Shown here piece by piece: positions 30,622 to 39,623 of a stretch of DNA of 64,000 bases. Source of the stretch: Rossellomorea sp036867415 (lineage in GTDB: Bacteria; Bacillota; Bacilli; Bacillales; Bacillaceae_B); the NCBI RefSeq assembly GCF_036867415.1, contig NZ_JBAJHU010000002.1:310001-374000 (forward strand), read 5' to 3'. A program made the translations under genes and the position numbers. Each line of letters opens with the position of its first letter. The first letter of the stretch is position 1. Under the pieces are notes generated by a model. It saw only the letters and a program-made list of their open reading frames with translations. It did not search any database and was not told where the DNA came from.

Positions 30622-31878
30622 TTACTTCCACTGATCTACCAATTCCTTTGCCCGGTCAACTCTTACCTGTCCTTCCTTGACGAGCTGGTCAGCAATGAAA
30701 TCCACAACCTCTTCACCAGCTCCAGCCATAATCGCCACGTTTTTGGCATGTAATTTCATATGCCCTCTTTGAATACCATCTGTTGCCAATGCTTTTAAGG
30801 CAGTAAGATTTTGCGCAAGCCCAACAGAGGCAATGATTTCGGCTAATTGATGGGCTTTCGTGACCCCCATAATCTTTACATTCGTTTTAGCTTTGGGATG
30901 AATCGATGTGGCTCCTCCGATAATCCCGACTGCCATCGGGAGCTCGATTGTCCCTACTAAGTCACCATCATTACTCTTCTCCCAAGTAGTTAATGATGAA
31001 TAATGACCTAACCTTGAAGCATAAGCATGTGCACCTGCTTCCACAGCCCTTGTATCATTCCCTGTTGCCAGGACAACTGCACTAATTCCATTCATGATCC
31101 CTTTGTTATGGGTAGCTGCGCGGTAAGGATCTTGAGAAGCGAATTTAGAAGCCGTGATAATGGCATCCACTACCTGTTCTCCATTTAAATCCTCCTTTTT
31201 TACCGTGCATCTGGATCTCGCTAATCGTTTGTCTGCAAGGTTCGAAATAATCTTTAAGAGTACTTCCCCTCCGGTTAGTGATTCCAGGAACGGAGCAATA
31301 CTTTCTGCCATAGTATTAACAGCATTTGCCCCCATTGCGTCCAAAGTATCAACTATTAAATGGACGATCAGCATTGGATGTTGATGTTCAAAGATCCTTA
31401 CTTCTATATCTAATGGCCCCCCACCCAAATGATCCAAGGTTGGATCTTGCTTTCGTGCCAACTCGAGAATTTCTTCTTTATTTTCAAGGATCTTCATTTT
31501 TGCACCGTGTAAATCTGCTGCCCCTACCAACTGGATTTGAGAAAACATAATGGAACCCGTGGTAGTGGCTTTGAACCCGCCGGATGGACGAGCCAATTTT
31601 GCAGCGTGACTGGCTGCGGCTACAACGGACGATTCCTCCGTTGCCATCGGAATGAATAAATCCCTTTTATTCACTGTGAAATTCACTGCGATCCCTAAGG
31701 GAATTTCAAGCGTTCCTATTGAATTTTCTATTAATTGGTCTGTCAATGCTTCACCTAACCCACCGTAATTCTGGTACAAATGGATCTCCTCTGATGACAA
31801 ACCCTTTACTCTTTCTAGCAGGATTTCTTGCCTTTCTTTCATTGATCGCTGATAAAATTTACTTATTTCTGATGTCAA
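30622..31878 (-). CDS. mvaA: Hydroxymethylglutaryl-CoA reductase, class II (degradative)
   Basis: 418-residue NAD(P)-dependent enzyme interconverting mevalonate and HMG-CoA. Class II motifs: IENSIGTLEIPLGIAVNF with the catalytic glutamate at the start, DAMGANAVNTM, the catalytic aspartate region ATGNDTRAVEAGAHAYA, GTIELPMAVGIIGGAT and a C-terminal histidine in HMKLHAKNVAIMAGA. The TTG at 31878 lies eight bases after AAGGAGGGG. It is the first gene after a sigma-54 promoter. Bacilli make isoprenoids by the MEP route, so this enzyme with a TctA carrier and a sigma-54 activator is best read as mevalonate catabolism. No HMG-CoA lyase lies in the window. Confidence 0.93.
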   Translation of the reverse strand: MTSEISKFYQRSMKERQEILLERVKGLSSEEIHLYQNYGGLGEALTDQLIENSIGTLEIPLGIAVNFTVNKRDLFIPMATEESSVVAAASHAAKLARPSGGFKATTTGSIMFSQIQLVGAADLHGAKMKILENKEEILELARKQDPTLDHLGGGPLDIEVRIFEHQHPMLIVHLIVDTLDAMGANAVNTMAESIAPFLESLTGGEVLLKIISNLADKRLARSRCTVKKEDLNGEQVVDAIITASKFASQDPYRAATHNKGIMNGISAVVLATGNDTRAVEAGAHAYASRLGHYSSLTTWEKSNDGDLVGTIELPMAVGIIGGATSIHPKAKTNVKIMGVTKAHQLAEIIASVGLAQNLTALKALATDGIQRGHMKLHAKNVAIMAGAGEEVVDFIADQLVKEGQVRVDRAKELVDQWK

Positions 31879-31903
31879 CTACAACCCCTCCTTACCTTTA
31901 TCA

Positions 31904-31921
31904 ATGCAAGTAGTGTGCCAA
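31904..31921 (-). promoter_or_regulatory. Sigma-54 (-24/-12) promoter of mvaA
   Basis: Minus strand TTGGCAC, five bases, TTGCAT, an almost perfect match to TGGCAC-N5-TTGCW, 26 bases before the mvaA start. Confidence 0.93.
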
Positions 31922-31973
31922 CTTTGATAAAGTAAGTAGCAGCAATGAAATAGATTTATTATTCAGAAATTTC

Positions 31974-32041
31974 GTTTCGTAGCGAAACAAATTGAAAACG
32001 TTATCTCGTTTCTAATCGATACAATCGTTTCTAAAGGAAAC
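31974..32041. promoter_or_regulatory. Upstream activator sites for the sigma-54 regulator
   Basis: A GTTTCG-TAG-CGAAAC dyad (31974-31988) and two direct TCGTTTCTAA repeats (32006 and 32025), the second also forming GTTTC-TAAAG-GAAAC (32027-32041). They lie 55-120 bases upstream of the sigma-54 promoter. A cre-like TGAAAACGTTATCT (13 of 14) at 31993-32006 is embedded. Confidence 0.7.
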
Positions 32042-32047
32042 ATGACT

Positions 32048-33415
32048 TCACCTTATTATGTATTCCTTTAATTTCTTATAAAATTTCTTTCTGCTCATAC
32101 CCAATAACTCCATTGCTTCTGTCCGGTGTCCGTTCGTTCTTCCCAGTGCTTCTTCAATCGCTAATTTTTCTATCTGATCCCACCGCTTGTAAAGGACTAT
32201 GTAATCTTCTTCTGCGGCACCGCCAGACTCGTTTGTCAGATTCAAATACTCTGGTAAGTTTTCTTGGTTTATTCGTCCGCTTTTTTCAGCCATAATTACA
32301 GCATGCTCAATTACATTTTTTAATTCTCGTATATTTCCTGGCCAGTGATAATGCGCCAATAGATTTTGTACTTCGGCTGTAAAGGATAATTGCTTATTTT
32401 GGATACGACTAAATTCTTTAAGAAAGTGAACGGCTAATGGCATAATATCCATTTTTCTGTATCTCAATGGAGGAAGTTCTATGGGAAAGACATTTAGACG
32501 GAAGTATAAATCTTCCCTAAACTTGCCTTCTGCTACCCGTTTTTTTAAATCAGCATTTGTTGCAGCGATAATTCGCACGTTTACTTTAATGGGATTGATT
32601 CCTCCTACCCGTTCTACCGTTCGTTCCTGAATCACCCTTAATAACTTCACTTGCAGATTTATAGGCATTTCCCCAATTTCATCTAAAAAGATGGTTCCTT
32701 CATCCGCTAATTCGAATTTACCAGCCTTGCCCCCTTTTCTTGAGCCAGTAAAGGATCCCTCTTCAAAACCAAAAAACTCACTTTCCAGTAAAGCTTCGGG
32801 AATAGCTGCACAATTCACTTTAATAAATGGGCGTCCCTTCCTTGAACTAGCCTGATAAATCGTATTAGCGACAACTTCTTTCCCTGTGCCGCTTTCCCCG
32901 GTTATAAGTACCGTTGACTCGGTAGGAGCGACTTTTTCAATTTTATTAACGATTGTTAAAATTTGATCATCATTTCCCACCATATCAGTAAATAACTCTT
33001 TCTTCTTACGATTCATTAATTCATCCTCTAAGTATTTCGTATAGTCTTTTAATCTCTCAAGCTCTTTCGTCAATTCTGTCACTTCAGTGACGTCCCTGAA
33101 CACAGAAACAGCACCAACGATTTCTTGATCCTTTCTTATTGGAATAATATTTGCCACAACCCTGATATTGGTTGTATCCACCAGAAACTCAGAGTTAATA
33201 ATAGGGACCCCCGTCTCAAGCACTTCTATAATCCGGGCATTCGGCTGACTTTGTTTAAGAGGTTTCCCGTGAATCGTATTAACCGGAATTCCCAATATTT
33301 CATAATACGAAGAATTGGCAAACACCACCTGGGTAAGTGAATCGATAATAATGACACCTTCATGCATGTGATCAAATACAAGCTTATAATCTAGAGTCGG
33401 GTTTTCTCTTAACAT
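32048..33415 (-). CDS. Sigma-54-dependent transcriptional activator with PAS domain
   Basis: 455-residue enhancer-binding protein. It has an N-terminal PAS domain (residues about 8-120, with VFRDVTEVTEL at its end), a short coiled linker, a central AAA+ domain with Walker A GESGTGKE, Walker B GTIFLDEIGEMP and the R-finger region, and a C-terminal Fis-type helix-turn-helix (GHRTEAMELLGMSRKKFYKKL). The loop that contacts sigma-54 reads GSFTGS instead of GAFTGA. The gene lies directly upstream of the mvaA promoter and its putative sites, same strand, so it should activate that operon in response to a small ligand sensed by PAS. ATG at 33415 after AAGGAGGTC. Confidence 0.93.
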   Translation of the reverse strand: MLRENPTLDYKLVFDHMHEGVIIIDSLTQVVFANSSYYEILGIPVNTIHGKPLKQSQPNARIIEVLETGVPIINSEFLVDTTNIRVVANIIPIRKDQEIVGAVSVFRDVTEVTELTKELERLKDYTKYLEDELMNRKKKELFTDMVGNDDQILTIVNKIEKVAPTESTVLITGESGTGKEVVANTIYQASSRKGRPFIKVNCAAIPEALLESEFFGFEEGSFTGSRKGGKAGKFELADEGTIFLDEIGEMPINLQVKLLRVIQERTVERVGGINPIKVNVRIIAATNADLKKRVAEGKFREDLYFRLNVFPIELPPLRYRKMDIMPLAVHFLKEFSRIQNKQLSFTAEVQNLLAHYHWPGNIRELKNVIEHAVIMAEKSGRINQENLPEYLNLTNESGGAAEEDYIVLYKRWDQIEKLAIEEALGRTNGHRTEAMELLGMSRKKFYKKLKEYIIR

Positions 33416-33671
33416 CTTATGACCTCCTTTGTCCTTCCTATTATTTCGCCACCCTAATTAATAGTCTCTATTATAATCAAAGACAAAGGATTTATGAACC
33501 GGGTATTAAAATAGGAATTCTTTAAGGAGGGCAGACGAATAGTATAAAAAAATAGGGCGGAGCAGTGTAGTAAATAATGCAGCAGCTTATCGAATGGCAG
33601 TTAATAATAGTAGGTAGTCATGGGATTAATATAATAGTTTCGCGTTTGAATGAACTATAAATTGAATTCAA

Positions 33672-33687
33672 TTAAACGTTTGTTTAA
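33672..33687. promoter_or_regulatory. Orphan operator TTAAACGTTTGTTTAA
   Basis: First of two near-identical palindromic sites (see 33727). Their central ACGT and 55-base spacing resemble TetR- or LacI-type operators. No intact gene follows on either strand within 400 bases. Confidence 0.5.
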
Positions 33688-33726
33688 TTTCTGAAGCAGG
33701 CTTTTCCTTAAGATGGAAAACTTCAA

Positions 33727-33742
33727 TCAAACGTTTGTTTAA
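33727..33742. promoter_or_regulatory. Orphan operator TCAAACGTTTGTTTAA
   Basis: Second copy. It shares AAACGTTTGTTTAA with the first. Confidence 0.5.
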
Positions 33743-33914
33743 GAAATGAGAGGGTTGGTGGAGGATATTATTAAATGGAAGTGAAAATTACTTTTTAATA
33801 AATCTGAAGTGTATAATTAAGAATTTGAAATAGGTCTGTTCTTCTACTTCCTCCAAAAAGTTGAGGAAATACCAAAATTGCCCCCTTGGCACAACCATCA
33901 AAAAACCCAGTTGA

Positions 33915-34022
33915 CCCCAGCTTATTGACACTGCCCATATTTGGCTGCATGGACGTGCAGCGTTTGAAATGAACCCGGAGCTGAACTACGAGCTGAGACA
34001 GCGCGGCCAGTGCTTTAAATAA
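33915..34022 (+). pseudogene. 35-codon C-terminal remnant of an unidentified gene
   Basis: The open frame reads PQLIDTAHIWLHGRAAFEMN and continues to RQRGQCFK, then TAA, followed four bases later by a strong terminator. There is no start signal. The amino-acid composition and terminator suggest the last part of a deleted gene. I cannot identify it. Confidence 0.45.
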
Positions 34023-34026
34023 TCAT

Positions 34027-34069
34027 GAAGACCCGTCCCTCGCCGCTTCAGGGCAAAGGACGGGTCTTC
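34027..34069 (+). terminator. Strong terminator after the remnant
   Basis: GAAGACCCGTCC and GGACGGGTCTTC form a perfect 12-pair stem, followed by ATTT. Confidence 0.8.
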
Positions 34070-34149
34070 ATTTAGTGTCCATAGGTGGCACAAGGGGTTC
34101 AAAGTCATATAATGAATTTCCTGTCCCCTTGCCCCGTTCACACTAACCC

Positions 34150-37100
34150 TTAGTTTGAAAGAGAACCAGCTTGCCAGACATCCCTGATTGATTGAACGTT
34201 TTGTTCCAGCAAGTCTTTGATATTTTCTTCCGCATCGCTTCTTTCTAAATGCTTTGAGAAGTCATCCAAGTGCTTGAGGGCTTGTTTTGTTCTTCCTTTA
34301 TCATAATGGTGCCGGGCCTCCTTCAGTCGGTTCAGAAGCTGTTTCACTGTGGCATGATCAAGATCTCCGCTTTCTTCCATACCTTGTATTTGAGCGGACA
34401 GTGTGCCGGTCGTAACATCGACGGTGATTTCCAGTGGATTGGATGTGACCGTCTCACCATTATACGTAACAGTCGCTTTTATTTCGGCTCTGCCTGCATT
34501 AAGCGCCGATAGTTCTCCATCAACAAGATTAACCACTGCACCATCACTGTTCTCCCATTCAACTTCAGCCCCGGCAAGATCAACCTCTTGGCCGTTTTCC
34601 AGTTTCACACTCAGTTCTAGTTGTGTCTTCTCCCCTTGAAGAAGGCTGCTATTTTCTGCGGTCAGTTCGGCTGCTTCCAAAGAGACAGGCAGTTTCATCA
34701 AGTCTGCTCCCTTGGCATAATAGATATTCCCTTCATTATCGACATCCATCAGGTTGACCGTATCCCCGATCAATTGTTTGCTCATCATGGTTTCAGGATC
34801 GATGACTGTCAATTTTCTTCCGACAGTGGTATAAAGCATTCCCTGCTCATCCCATCTCATGAAGAATGGACGCCATTGACTGCCGCGGTGGACACCGGTG
34901 TAAAATGACTTCTGCTTGATGATTTCCCTTGAATCAGGATCCATCGCAAACACGGCACTGTTAGCCTCTCCTTTTTCATTCACTCCATAGGCGGCTCCCC
35001 AGAGATTCCCGTCAGGACCGAAGGAAAGTTCGCCGATCATTTCAGGTGTTTTGATCCCTTCCACTTCCATGTCAAATAATTCGTATTCCCCGGAAGCTGC
35101 TTCATATTTAAACATTCTCGCCTTTTCTTCTGTTGGATCAATGCCAAGTCCGCCGGCAGTGGTAGATCCCCCGTATAACATTCCGTCCTTATATGCGAGG
35201 CCGATGATGCTTTGGTTCTCAATGATGTTCCGAATCGTATGCCACTCACCCGTTTTTTCATCATAAATAGTCAGTGCGCCGCCGAGCTTGCCATAATCAG
35301 AAATGGTTCCGGTGAATAATTTATCGTCTCCTGATGCAAAAGTGAACGGCCTGCTCTGGTCATCCCCGATGTCATGCACCATCTCCGGATTATCCCCGCT
35401 GCCTCCCTTATCGTACTTAAAAGGAAGCTCAGGGTTAAATTTGTAGATTTGTGCACCCCCGTAAATCCCCATATATACATTCCCATTCATGAACCCGATT
35501 CCTTCGATCTGATGAGGATTTCGTTCGCGCAGCAGATACGATTCAGTGGACGTATCGAATACACCAAACGAACCTTGATAGCCGCCCATATACACCTTCT
35601 CGTCAGGACCTATTTCAAGGCTCTGAATCGAGAGACCTTGCAGATCCACCTCTGGATAGACGACTTTGACTTCATTTGTTTCAGGGTTATAGGTGGAGTA
35701 TTCGATTTGATGGTGAAGGATTGACAGGACCTGTTCACCTTCATCATTGGTTGTCCACTCATAGGATTTCACCGGTGAAGAGGGTAACGTGATTTTTGGC
35801 TCAACAGGCTGCGTTTCATCGGTATCCATATCATAGGTCCACAGTTCGCTTGTACGCTTGTCCTTAAAGTAGATCAAGCTTTCATCATAAGGGGAAGGAG
35901 GGGATATCAACCCGTCATATGCAGACTCATCTTCCCAATTCATTTCATGAACCACTTCTCCTGTGTCCACATCAAGCACCAGCAAACTTGTGCCATATGC
36001 GACAAACAGCCGGTCACCGTATTCCCACACATTTGAAACCGAAGTACTCGTACCCGTGATCGGCAGGTCGATTTCCTCCCTTTCTCCGGTTTCACGGTTC
36101 ATCTTCATCAAATAGGCTGTTGTACCAATTCCTACATATAAGTTTTCATCCGTTACACCAAGTCCCCTTGCGTAGTTCTGTTGGTCATGGAAGCGCCCAA
36201 GATCCGAGAGGGTATCAGCCTCAATGTCATATTCGAACACTTTGGCATTCGGATAAGTTGCCCCGTAGATCTTCCCATCTTCTGTGGCATCCAGCTGCCA
36301 GATCCAGTTATCGGAAGGACTCTTACCGACTTCCTCCAGTTTCTTTTCGTCTACCAGGTATCTATACAAAATGCCGTTGTATGTACCGGCAAAGTACACA
36401 TTCCCATCCGACCCGATGGTCATCCCCCATACGACATCGCTGCCCGGCAATTCATGCGAGAAAATCTTTTCCCCGGTTTCAGCATCGTTGGCATAAAAAG
36501 TTGCCGGGGACCCATTCGTCGCATAGTAGACTTCACCGTCGCCGATTGCAGCTCCCTGGGTTTTGGCCGCCAGTGCCGAAGGACCGATGTTGATGGGGTC
36601 CCCATATTCAAATGGCAGCTCCAGCTGTTCGTTCGATTTTTCAAAAAATTCGATGTTATCATAGTAACCTTTTGTCACTGTGCTCGTGGTCTGATAGAGG
36701 AAGACCTTCACTCCTGCAGCACCTGCAGGAGCGTTTGCTTCAATCGCAACTTCCTGCCACTCTCCCTCCTTTAGCCCCTCAAAATATTTTGGTGTGTTCC
36801 CAAAGTTCTTTCCTTCAGCATCATACCAGCGCAGCCAGATCCCGGGACTGCCGGTTACCAATTCGTCTGCAAACATCTGAGCAGTCAGCTTATAGGAATT
36901 CCCTTCCGTCACTTCAATCAACTGACTGAAAAGGCCGAAAGATCCCGAGTTGTCAATCCTGAGGCTCCTCTCGCCTTCAAATGCCTTTTCGTTCGACACA
37001 TTCATGCCGGTTTTAAGACCTCCACTCCAGATCACCCAAGCGGGAATGTCCTTATCCGACCCCGGAATTGCTTCAAACCCTCCATTTTCTACCCGAAGCT

Positions 37101-37209
37101 CTTCCCATCCCCCATCAGCCGACACCGCCGGCTGCAGTGACGGGACCAGTGAAATGAACAAGATGAAAGAAAGCATCACTGAAACCATACGCAGTACTTT
37201 TTTACTCAT
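34150..37209 (-). CDS. Secreted beta-propeller protein with CBM-like, Ig-like and FIMAH domains
   Basis: 1019-residue exported protein. A signal peptide (1-31, ending AVSA) is followed by a CenC/CBM-like beta-sandwich (about 33-190, VENGGFE start and GYYDNIEFF end). A long repeat region of YVG/G-D-G-x-x-Y-x-G blades (about 205-865) forms a beta-propeller. A BIG2-like Ig domain (about 868-950, EKTQLELSVKLENGQEV) and a C-terminal helical FIMAH domain (about 955-1010, HATVKQLLNRLKEARHHYDKG) follow. It is a paralogue of 55927-58152, which lacks the CBM and Ig modules. Shared blocks include DYGKLGGALTIYD and TTAGGLGIDPTEE. There is no known catalytic motif. It probably binds or cleaves the polysaccharide served by this locus at the cell surface. 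Confidence 0.85.
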   Translation of the reverse strand: MSKKVLRMVSVMLSFILFISLVPSLQPAVSADGGWEELRVENGGFEAIPGSDKDIPAWVIWSGGLKTGMNVSNEKAFEGERSLRIDNSGSFGLFSQLIEVTEGNSYKLTAQMFADELVTGSPGIWLRWYDAEGKNFGNTPKYFEGLKEGEWQEVAIEANAPAGAAGVKVFLYQTTSTVTKGYYDNIEFFEKSNEQLELPFEYGDPINIGPSALAAKTQGAAIGDGEVYYATNGSPATFYANDAETGEKIFSHELPGSDVVWGMTIGSDGNVYFAGTYNGILYRYLVDEKKLEEVGKSPSDNWIWQLDATEDGKIYGATYPNAKVFEYDIEADTLSDLGRFHDQQNYARGLGVTDENLYVGIGTTAYLMKMNRETGEREEIDLPITGTSTSVSNVWEYGDRLFVAYGTSLLVLDVDTGEVVHEMNWEDESAYDGLISPPSPYDESLIYFKDKRTSELWTYDMDTDETQPVEPKITLPSSPVKSYEWTTNDEGEQVLSILHHQIEYSTYNPETNEVKVVYPEVDLQGLSIQSLEIGPDEKVYMGGYQGSFGVFDTSTESYLLRERNPHQIEGIGFMNGNVYMGIYGGAQIYKFNPELPFKYDKGGSGDNPEMVHDIGDDQSRPFTFASGDDKLFTGTISDYGKLGGALTIYDEKTGEWHTIRNIIENQSIIGLAYKDGMLYGGSTTAGGLGIDPTEEKARMFKYEAASGEYELFDMEVEGIKTPEMIGELSFGPDGNLWGAAYGVNEKGEANSAVFAMDPDSREIIKQKSFYTGVHRGSQWRPFFMRWDEQGMLYTTVGRKLTVIDPETMMSKQLIGDTVNLMDVDNEGNIYYAKGADLMKLPVSLEAAELTAENSSLLQGEKTQLELSVKLENGQEVDLAGAEVEWENSDGAVVNLVDGELSALNAGRAEIKATVTYNGETVTSNPLEITVDVTTGTLSAQIQGMEESGDLDHATVKQLLNRLKEARHHYDKGRTKQALKHLDDFSKHLERSDAEENIKDLLEQNVQSIRDVWQAGSLSN

Positions 37210-37396
37210 TCTGTTTCTCCCTTCTGCATTTCGAATTATTTTGACAGAAACGGTCCTCCTTCCTTGAAATTTGTTTACATTTAATGACTTCTTTCAACTT
37301 CTTCCGTAATCCTCTGAACGACGATTTCTACTCTCTTAATAGACACTAAAGGGGCCATAATACCCAGGCAGCGAAGTATTCTTTTCCGATCCTAAT

Positions 37397-37424
37397 GGGA
37401 CAATGAACCTGTCCCCCTGTCCCG
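37397..37424 (-). repeat. REP-like palindrome F
   Basis: GGGACAATGAACCTGTCCC with a CCTGTCCCG tail on the right, between the nagA terminator and the beta-propeller promoter region. Confidence 0.7.
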
Positions 37425-37427
37425 TCA

Positions 37428-37457
37428 CAAAAAAGAGCAAGCATAGGATTTCTGCTC
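37428..37457 (-). terminator. Terminator at the end of the eleven-gene operon
   Basis: Minus strand GAGCA, 13 bases, TGCTC then TTTTTTG, overlapping the nagA stop region. The stem is short, so efficiency may be moderate. Confidence 0.55.
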
Positions 37458-38595
37458 ACTCCTTTTTATAAACGATTTCCCCGGCGACGATTGTCATTTC
37501 CACCGACAATTCTTCATTCAGCACAACAAGATCAGCATCGAATCCATCCTTTATACTTCCTTTCTCCGCTTCTTTTCCGATTGCTTGAAGGGGTCCCTTT
37601 CCCGCTATGTAGACAGCGTCTTCCAACGGAATCCTGCACTGTTCAACAGCATATTTAACTCCTTTGTCCAAAGTGATTGCGCTGCCTGCGAGCGGCCCGT
37701 CCTTCAGCCTCATCTGATTTCCTTCTTTGATCAAATGTTTCCCACGAAAGAAATACTCTCCATCGTCAAGGCTGTTATATCCCGTACAGTCCGATATGAG
37801 CATCAATTTTTCCCTGCCTTTCACTTTGTACAGGAACTCAATCATCTCAGGATGAACATGATGGCCATCCGGAATGATTTCGCACGTCAATTCTTCGCAT
37901 ATAAGCGCAGCTGCTGCCGTCCCCGGACTACGGTGATGAACAGGACTCATCGCATTGAAGGTGTGGGTGACCTGACGGAGCCCATGCGTGATGGCAAGCT
38001 TCATATCCTCAAGACCGGCATTTGTGTGACCTGCGGAGAGCCGGATTCCATTTGAATACAATTGAACGAGAACGGAGCGGTCTTCCACTTCTTCTGGGGC
38101 AAGCGTGATGATGGAGATGATGTCAGAATGGGGGAGGAGGATATGCTGTGCGTCCTCATTGGTGAGACGTCTGATCAAAGAACCTTTCTGTGCCCCGGGG
38201 TATGCAAGGCTGATCCAGGGGCCTTCGACATGGACACCAAGAAGGTGAGCATAAGAAGGCTTTCGTTCAAATCTTCTTGCATGCATCAGGAAATCCTCCA
38301 GATCAGAAATAGATGCAGTCCTTGAAGTTGCCAGGAAGGAAGTCACCCCATAACGGGGCAGACGCTGAGCAATCTTGTCATAAGCTGCAGCAGAATCCAT
38401 GAAATCATCTCCGCTCACGCCATGAAGGTGAATATCCACGAAACCTGGACAGATCACTCCTTTTGTGATGTATAGGTTACTCGCGTTTATAGGCTCTTCC
38501 TCTCCGACATAGAAAATCTTCCCTTTTGAAATACCGATCGTTTTATTGAAAAAACGCTGTCCGTCAGTGATGATGTCGCCTTTAAGATAGTACAT
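37456..38595 (-). CDS. nagA: N-acetylglucosamine-6-phosphate deacetylase
   Basis: 379-residue amidohydrolase-superfamily enzyme that removes the acetyl group from GlcNAc-6-P or related phosphates. Motifs: GFVDIHLHGVSGDDF, GVHVEGPWIS, SAGHTNA, THTFNAMSPVHHR, IIPDGHHVHP and the catalytic aspartate in LISDCTGYN. The ATG at 38595 is eight bases after AGAGGGGGA. It is the last gene of the operon that begins at 48949. Its presence suggests that the sugar handled by the locus is, or becomes, an N-acetylated hexosamine phosphate. The ROK kinase at 61695 could supply the phosphate. Confidence 0.92.
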   Translation of the reverse strand: MYYLKGDIITDGQRFFNKTIGISKGKIFYVGEEEPINASNLYITKGVICPGFVDIHLHGVSGDDFMDSAAAYDKIAQRLPRYGVTSFLATSRTASISDLEDFLMHARRFERKPSYAHLLGVHVEGPWISLAYPGAQKGSLIRRLTNEDAQHILLPHSDIISIITLAPEEVEDRSVLVQLYSNGIRLSAGHTNAGLEDMKLAITHGLRQVTHTFNAMSPVHHRSPGTAAAALICEELTCEIIPDGHHVHPEMIEFLYKVKGREKLMLISDCTGYNSLDDGEYFFRGKHLIKEGNQMRLKDGPLAGSAITLDKGVKYAVEQCRIPLEDAVYIAGKGPLQAIGKEAEKGSIKDGFDADLVVLNEELSVEMTIVAGEIVYKKE

Positions 38596-38648
38596 GTACA
38601 ATCCCCCTCTTAAAACCCGGGTCTAGTGGTACGATGAAGCCGCCTCGC

Positions 38649-39623
38649 CTATAGATGTACCGTTGCTCTCGTATGATTTGATTTGTAGGCTGCAAGGGCG
38701 GCTTCCAGTGCTTTCAGACCATCGAATCCTGAAATCGAAGGCTTCCTTTTCTTTTCTACACAGTCCAGAAAGTCTTTTATGAGTCCGAAATCCATGTCAT
38801 TCCCGTAGAAGACATGTTCCAGCGATTTGCTGCCGCTCGTGTAAAGCCTGAAGTGTTCCCGGAAGGCGTCCGCCTTGACGGTCTTCTTCGTGCCGATCAC
38901 CTCGATTGTCGCATCCCCCCACATTGGATATTCGGTGAACCGCGACCAGCTTGCATCATGAGAGGCGATGACGCCATTCTCAAACTCCATTGTCAGGATA
39001 CCCGCATCGTCTATCTCAATGTCATGGAAAAATGAATCGACGATCGCATGGACAGAGGTGATCTCTTTTCCTGAGTACCAGCGCATGATATCCACCATAT
39101 GGACGGTGTGATCCAGGACGGCTCCTCCGCCCGATTGTTCCGGATCGATGAACCACCCACCTGGATTTTGTCCGCGGTTGGTCGTTCGGAAAGCCACAAT
39201 GTCACCAAGTTCGCCGGCATCGATCATGTTCTTCACCTGCATGATCGGATCGCTGAATCTGACCGGGAAGGCGATCTGCAGGATCACCCCATGTTCTTCA
39301 CAGACAGAAATCATCTCTTCGGCATCTTCCACGTTCATGGCAATCGGTTTTTCACAGAGGATATGCTTTTTCGCTTTTGCCGCATTCACGACCATTTCTT
39401 TATGGCGGCTGTTTTCACTGCATATGATGACGGCATCCATATCAACAGCCAGAAAGGCATCCTGATCTCGAAAGTATTTCGTATGATAGGATCCTGCGGC
39501 TTCTTTTCCCCGTTTCTCATCGTCATCATAAATCCCTGCGATCTCGACACCGGGAAGCTTCATCAGACCGTCTGCATAGCTGTACGCATGCATGTGGGCA
39601 AAGCTCATCATGCCAATCTTCAT
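38649..39623 (-). CDS. Gfo/Idh/MocA-family oxidoreductase 1
   Basis: 324-residue NAD(P)-dependent sugar dehydrogenase. It has an N-terminal Rossmann fold (IGMMSFAHMHAYSYADG start) and the conserved CEKPIAMN with catalytic lysine. The C-terminal domain contains GGGAVLDHTVHMVDIMRWY with the catalytic His/Asp region. The ATG overlaps the stop of the upstream gene (ATGA). Such enzymes oxidise C2, C3 or other hydroxyls of sugars and inositols. Four copies occur in this locus. The unusual SFAHMHA in place of GxGxxG suggests altered cofactor contacts. Confidence 0.88.
   Translation of the reverse strand: MKIGMMSFAHMHAYSYADGLMKLPGVEIAGIYDDDEKRGKEAAGSYHTKYFRDQDAFLAVDMDAVIICSENSRHKEMVVNAAKAKKHILCEKPIAMNVEDAEEMISVCEEHGVILQIAFPVRFSDPIMQVKNMIDAGELGDIVAFRTTNRGQNPGGWFIDPEQSGGGAVLDHTVHMVDIMRWYSGKEITSVHAIVDSFFHDIEIDDAGILTMEFENGVIASHDASWSRFTEYPMWGDATIEVIGTKKTVKADAFREHFRLYTSGSKSLEHVFYGNDMDFGLIKDFLDCVEKKRKPSISGFDGLKALEAALAAYKSNHTRATVHL

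Larger units (their letters stand above)
33416..34026. other. Gene-poor debris region
   Basis: The 734-base gap up to the beta-propeller gene shows no complete gene. It holds two orphan operator-like sites, a 35-codon coding remnant and a terminator, all listed separately. Before 33670 I see nothing specific. Confidence 0.5.

Noticed and set aside
33901..34022. Small intact protein MNPELNYELRQRGQCFK
   Set aside because: The reading frame extends upstream in the same phase without any ribosome site, so the ATG is more likely internal to a gene remnant.
36181..36774. 197-codon plus-strand frame
   Set aside because: It is antisense to the beta-propeller gene, which has clear domains, a signal peptide and its own ribosome site.
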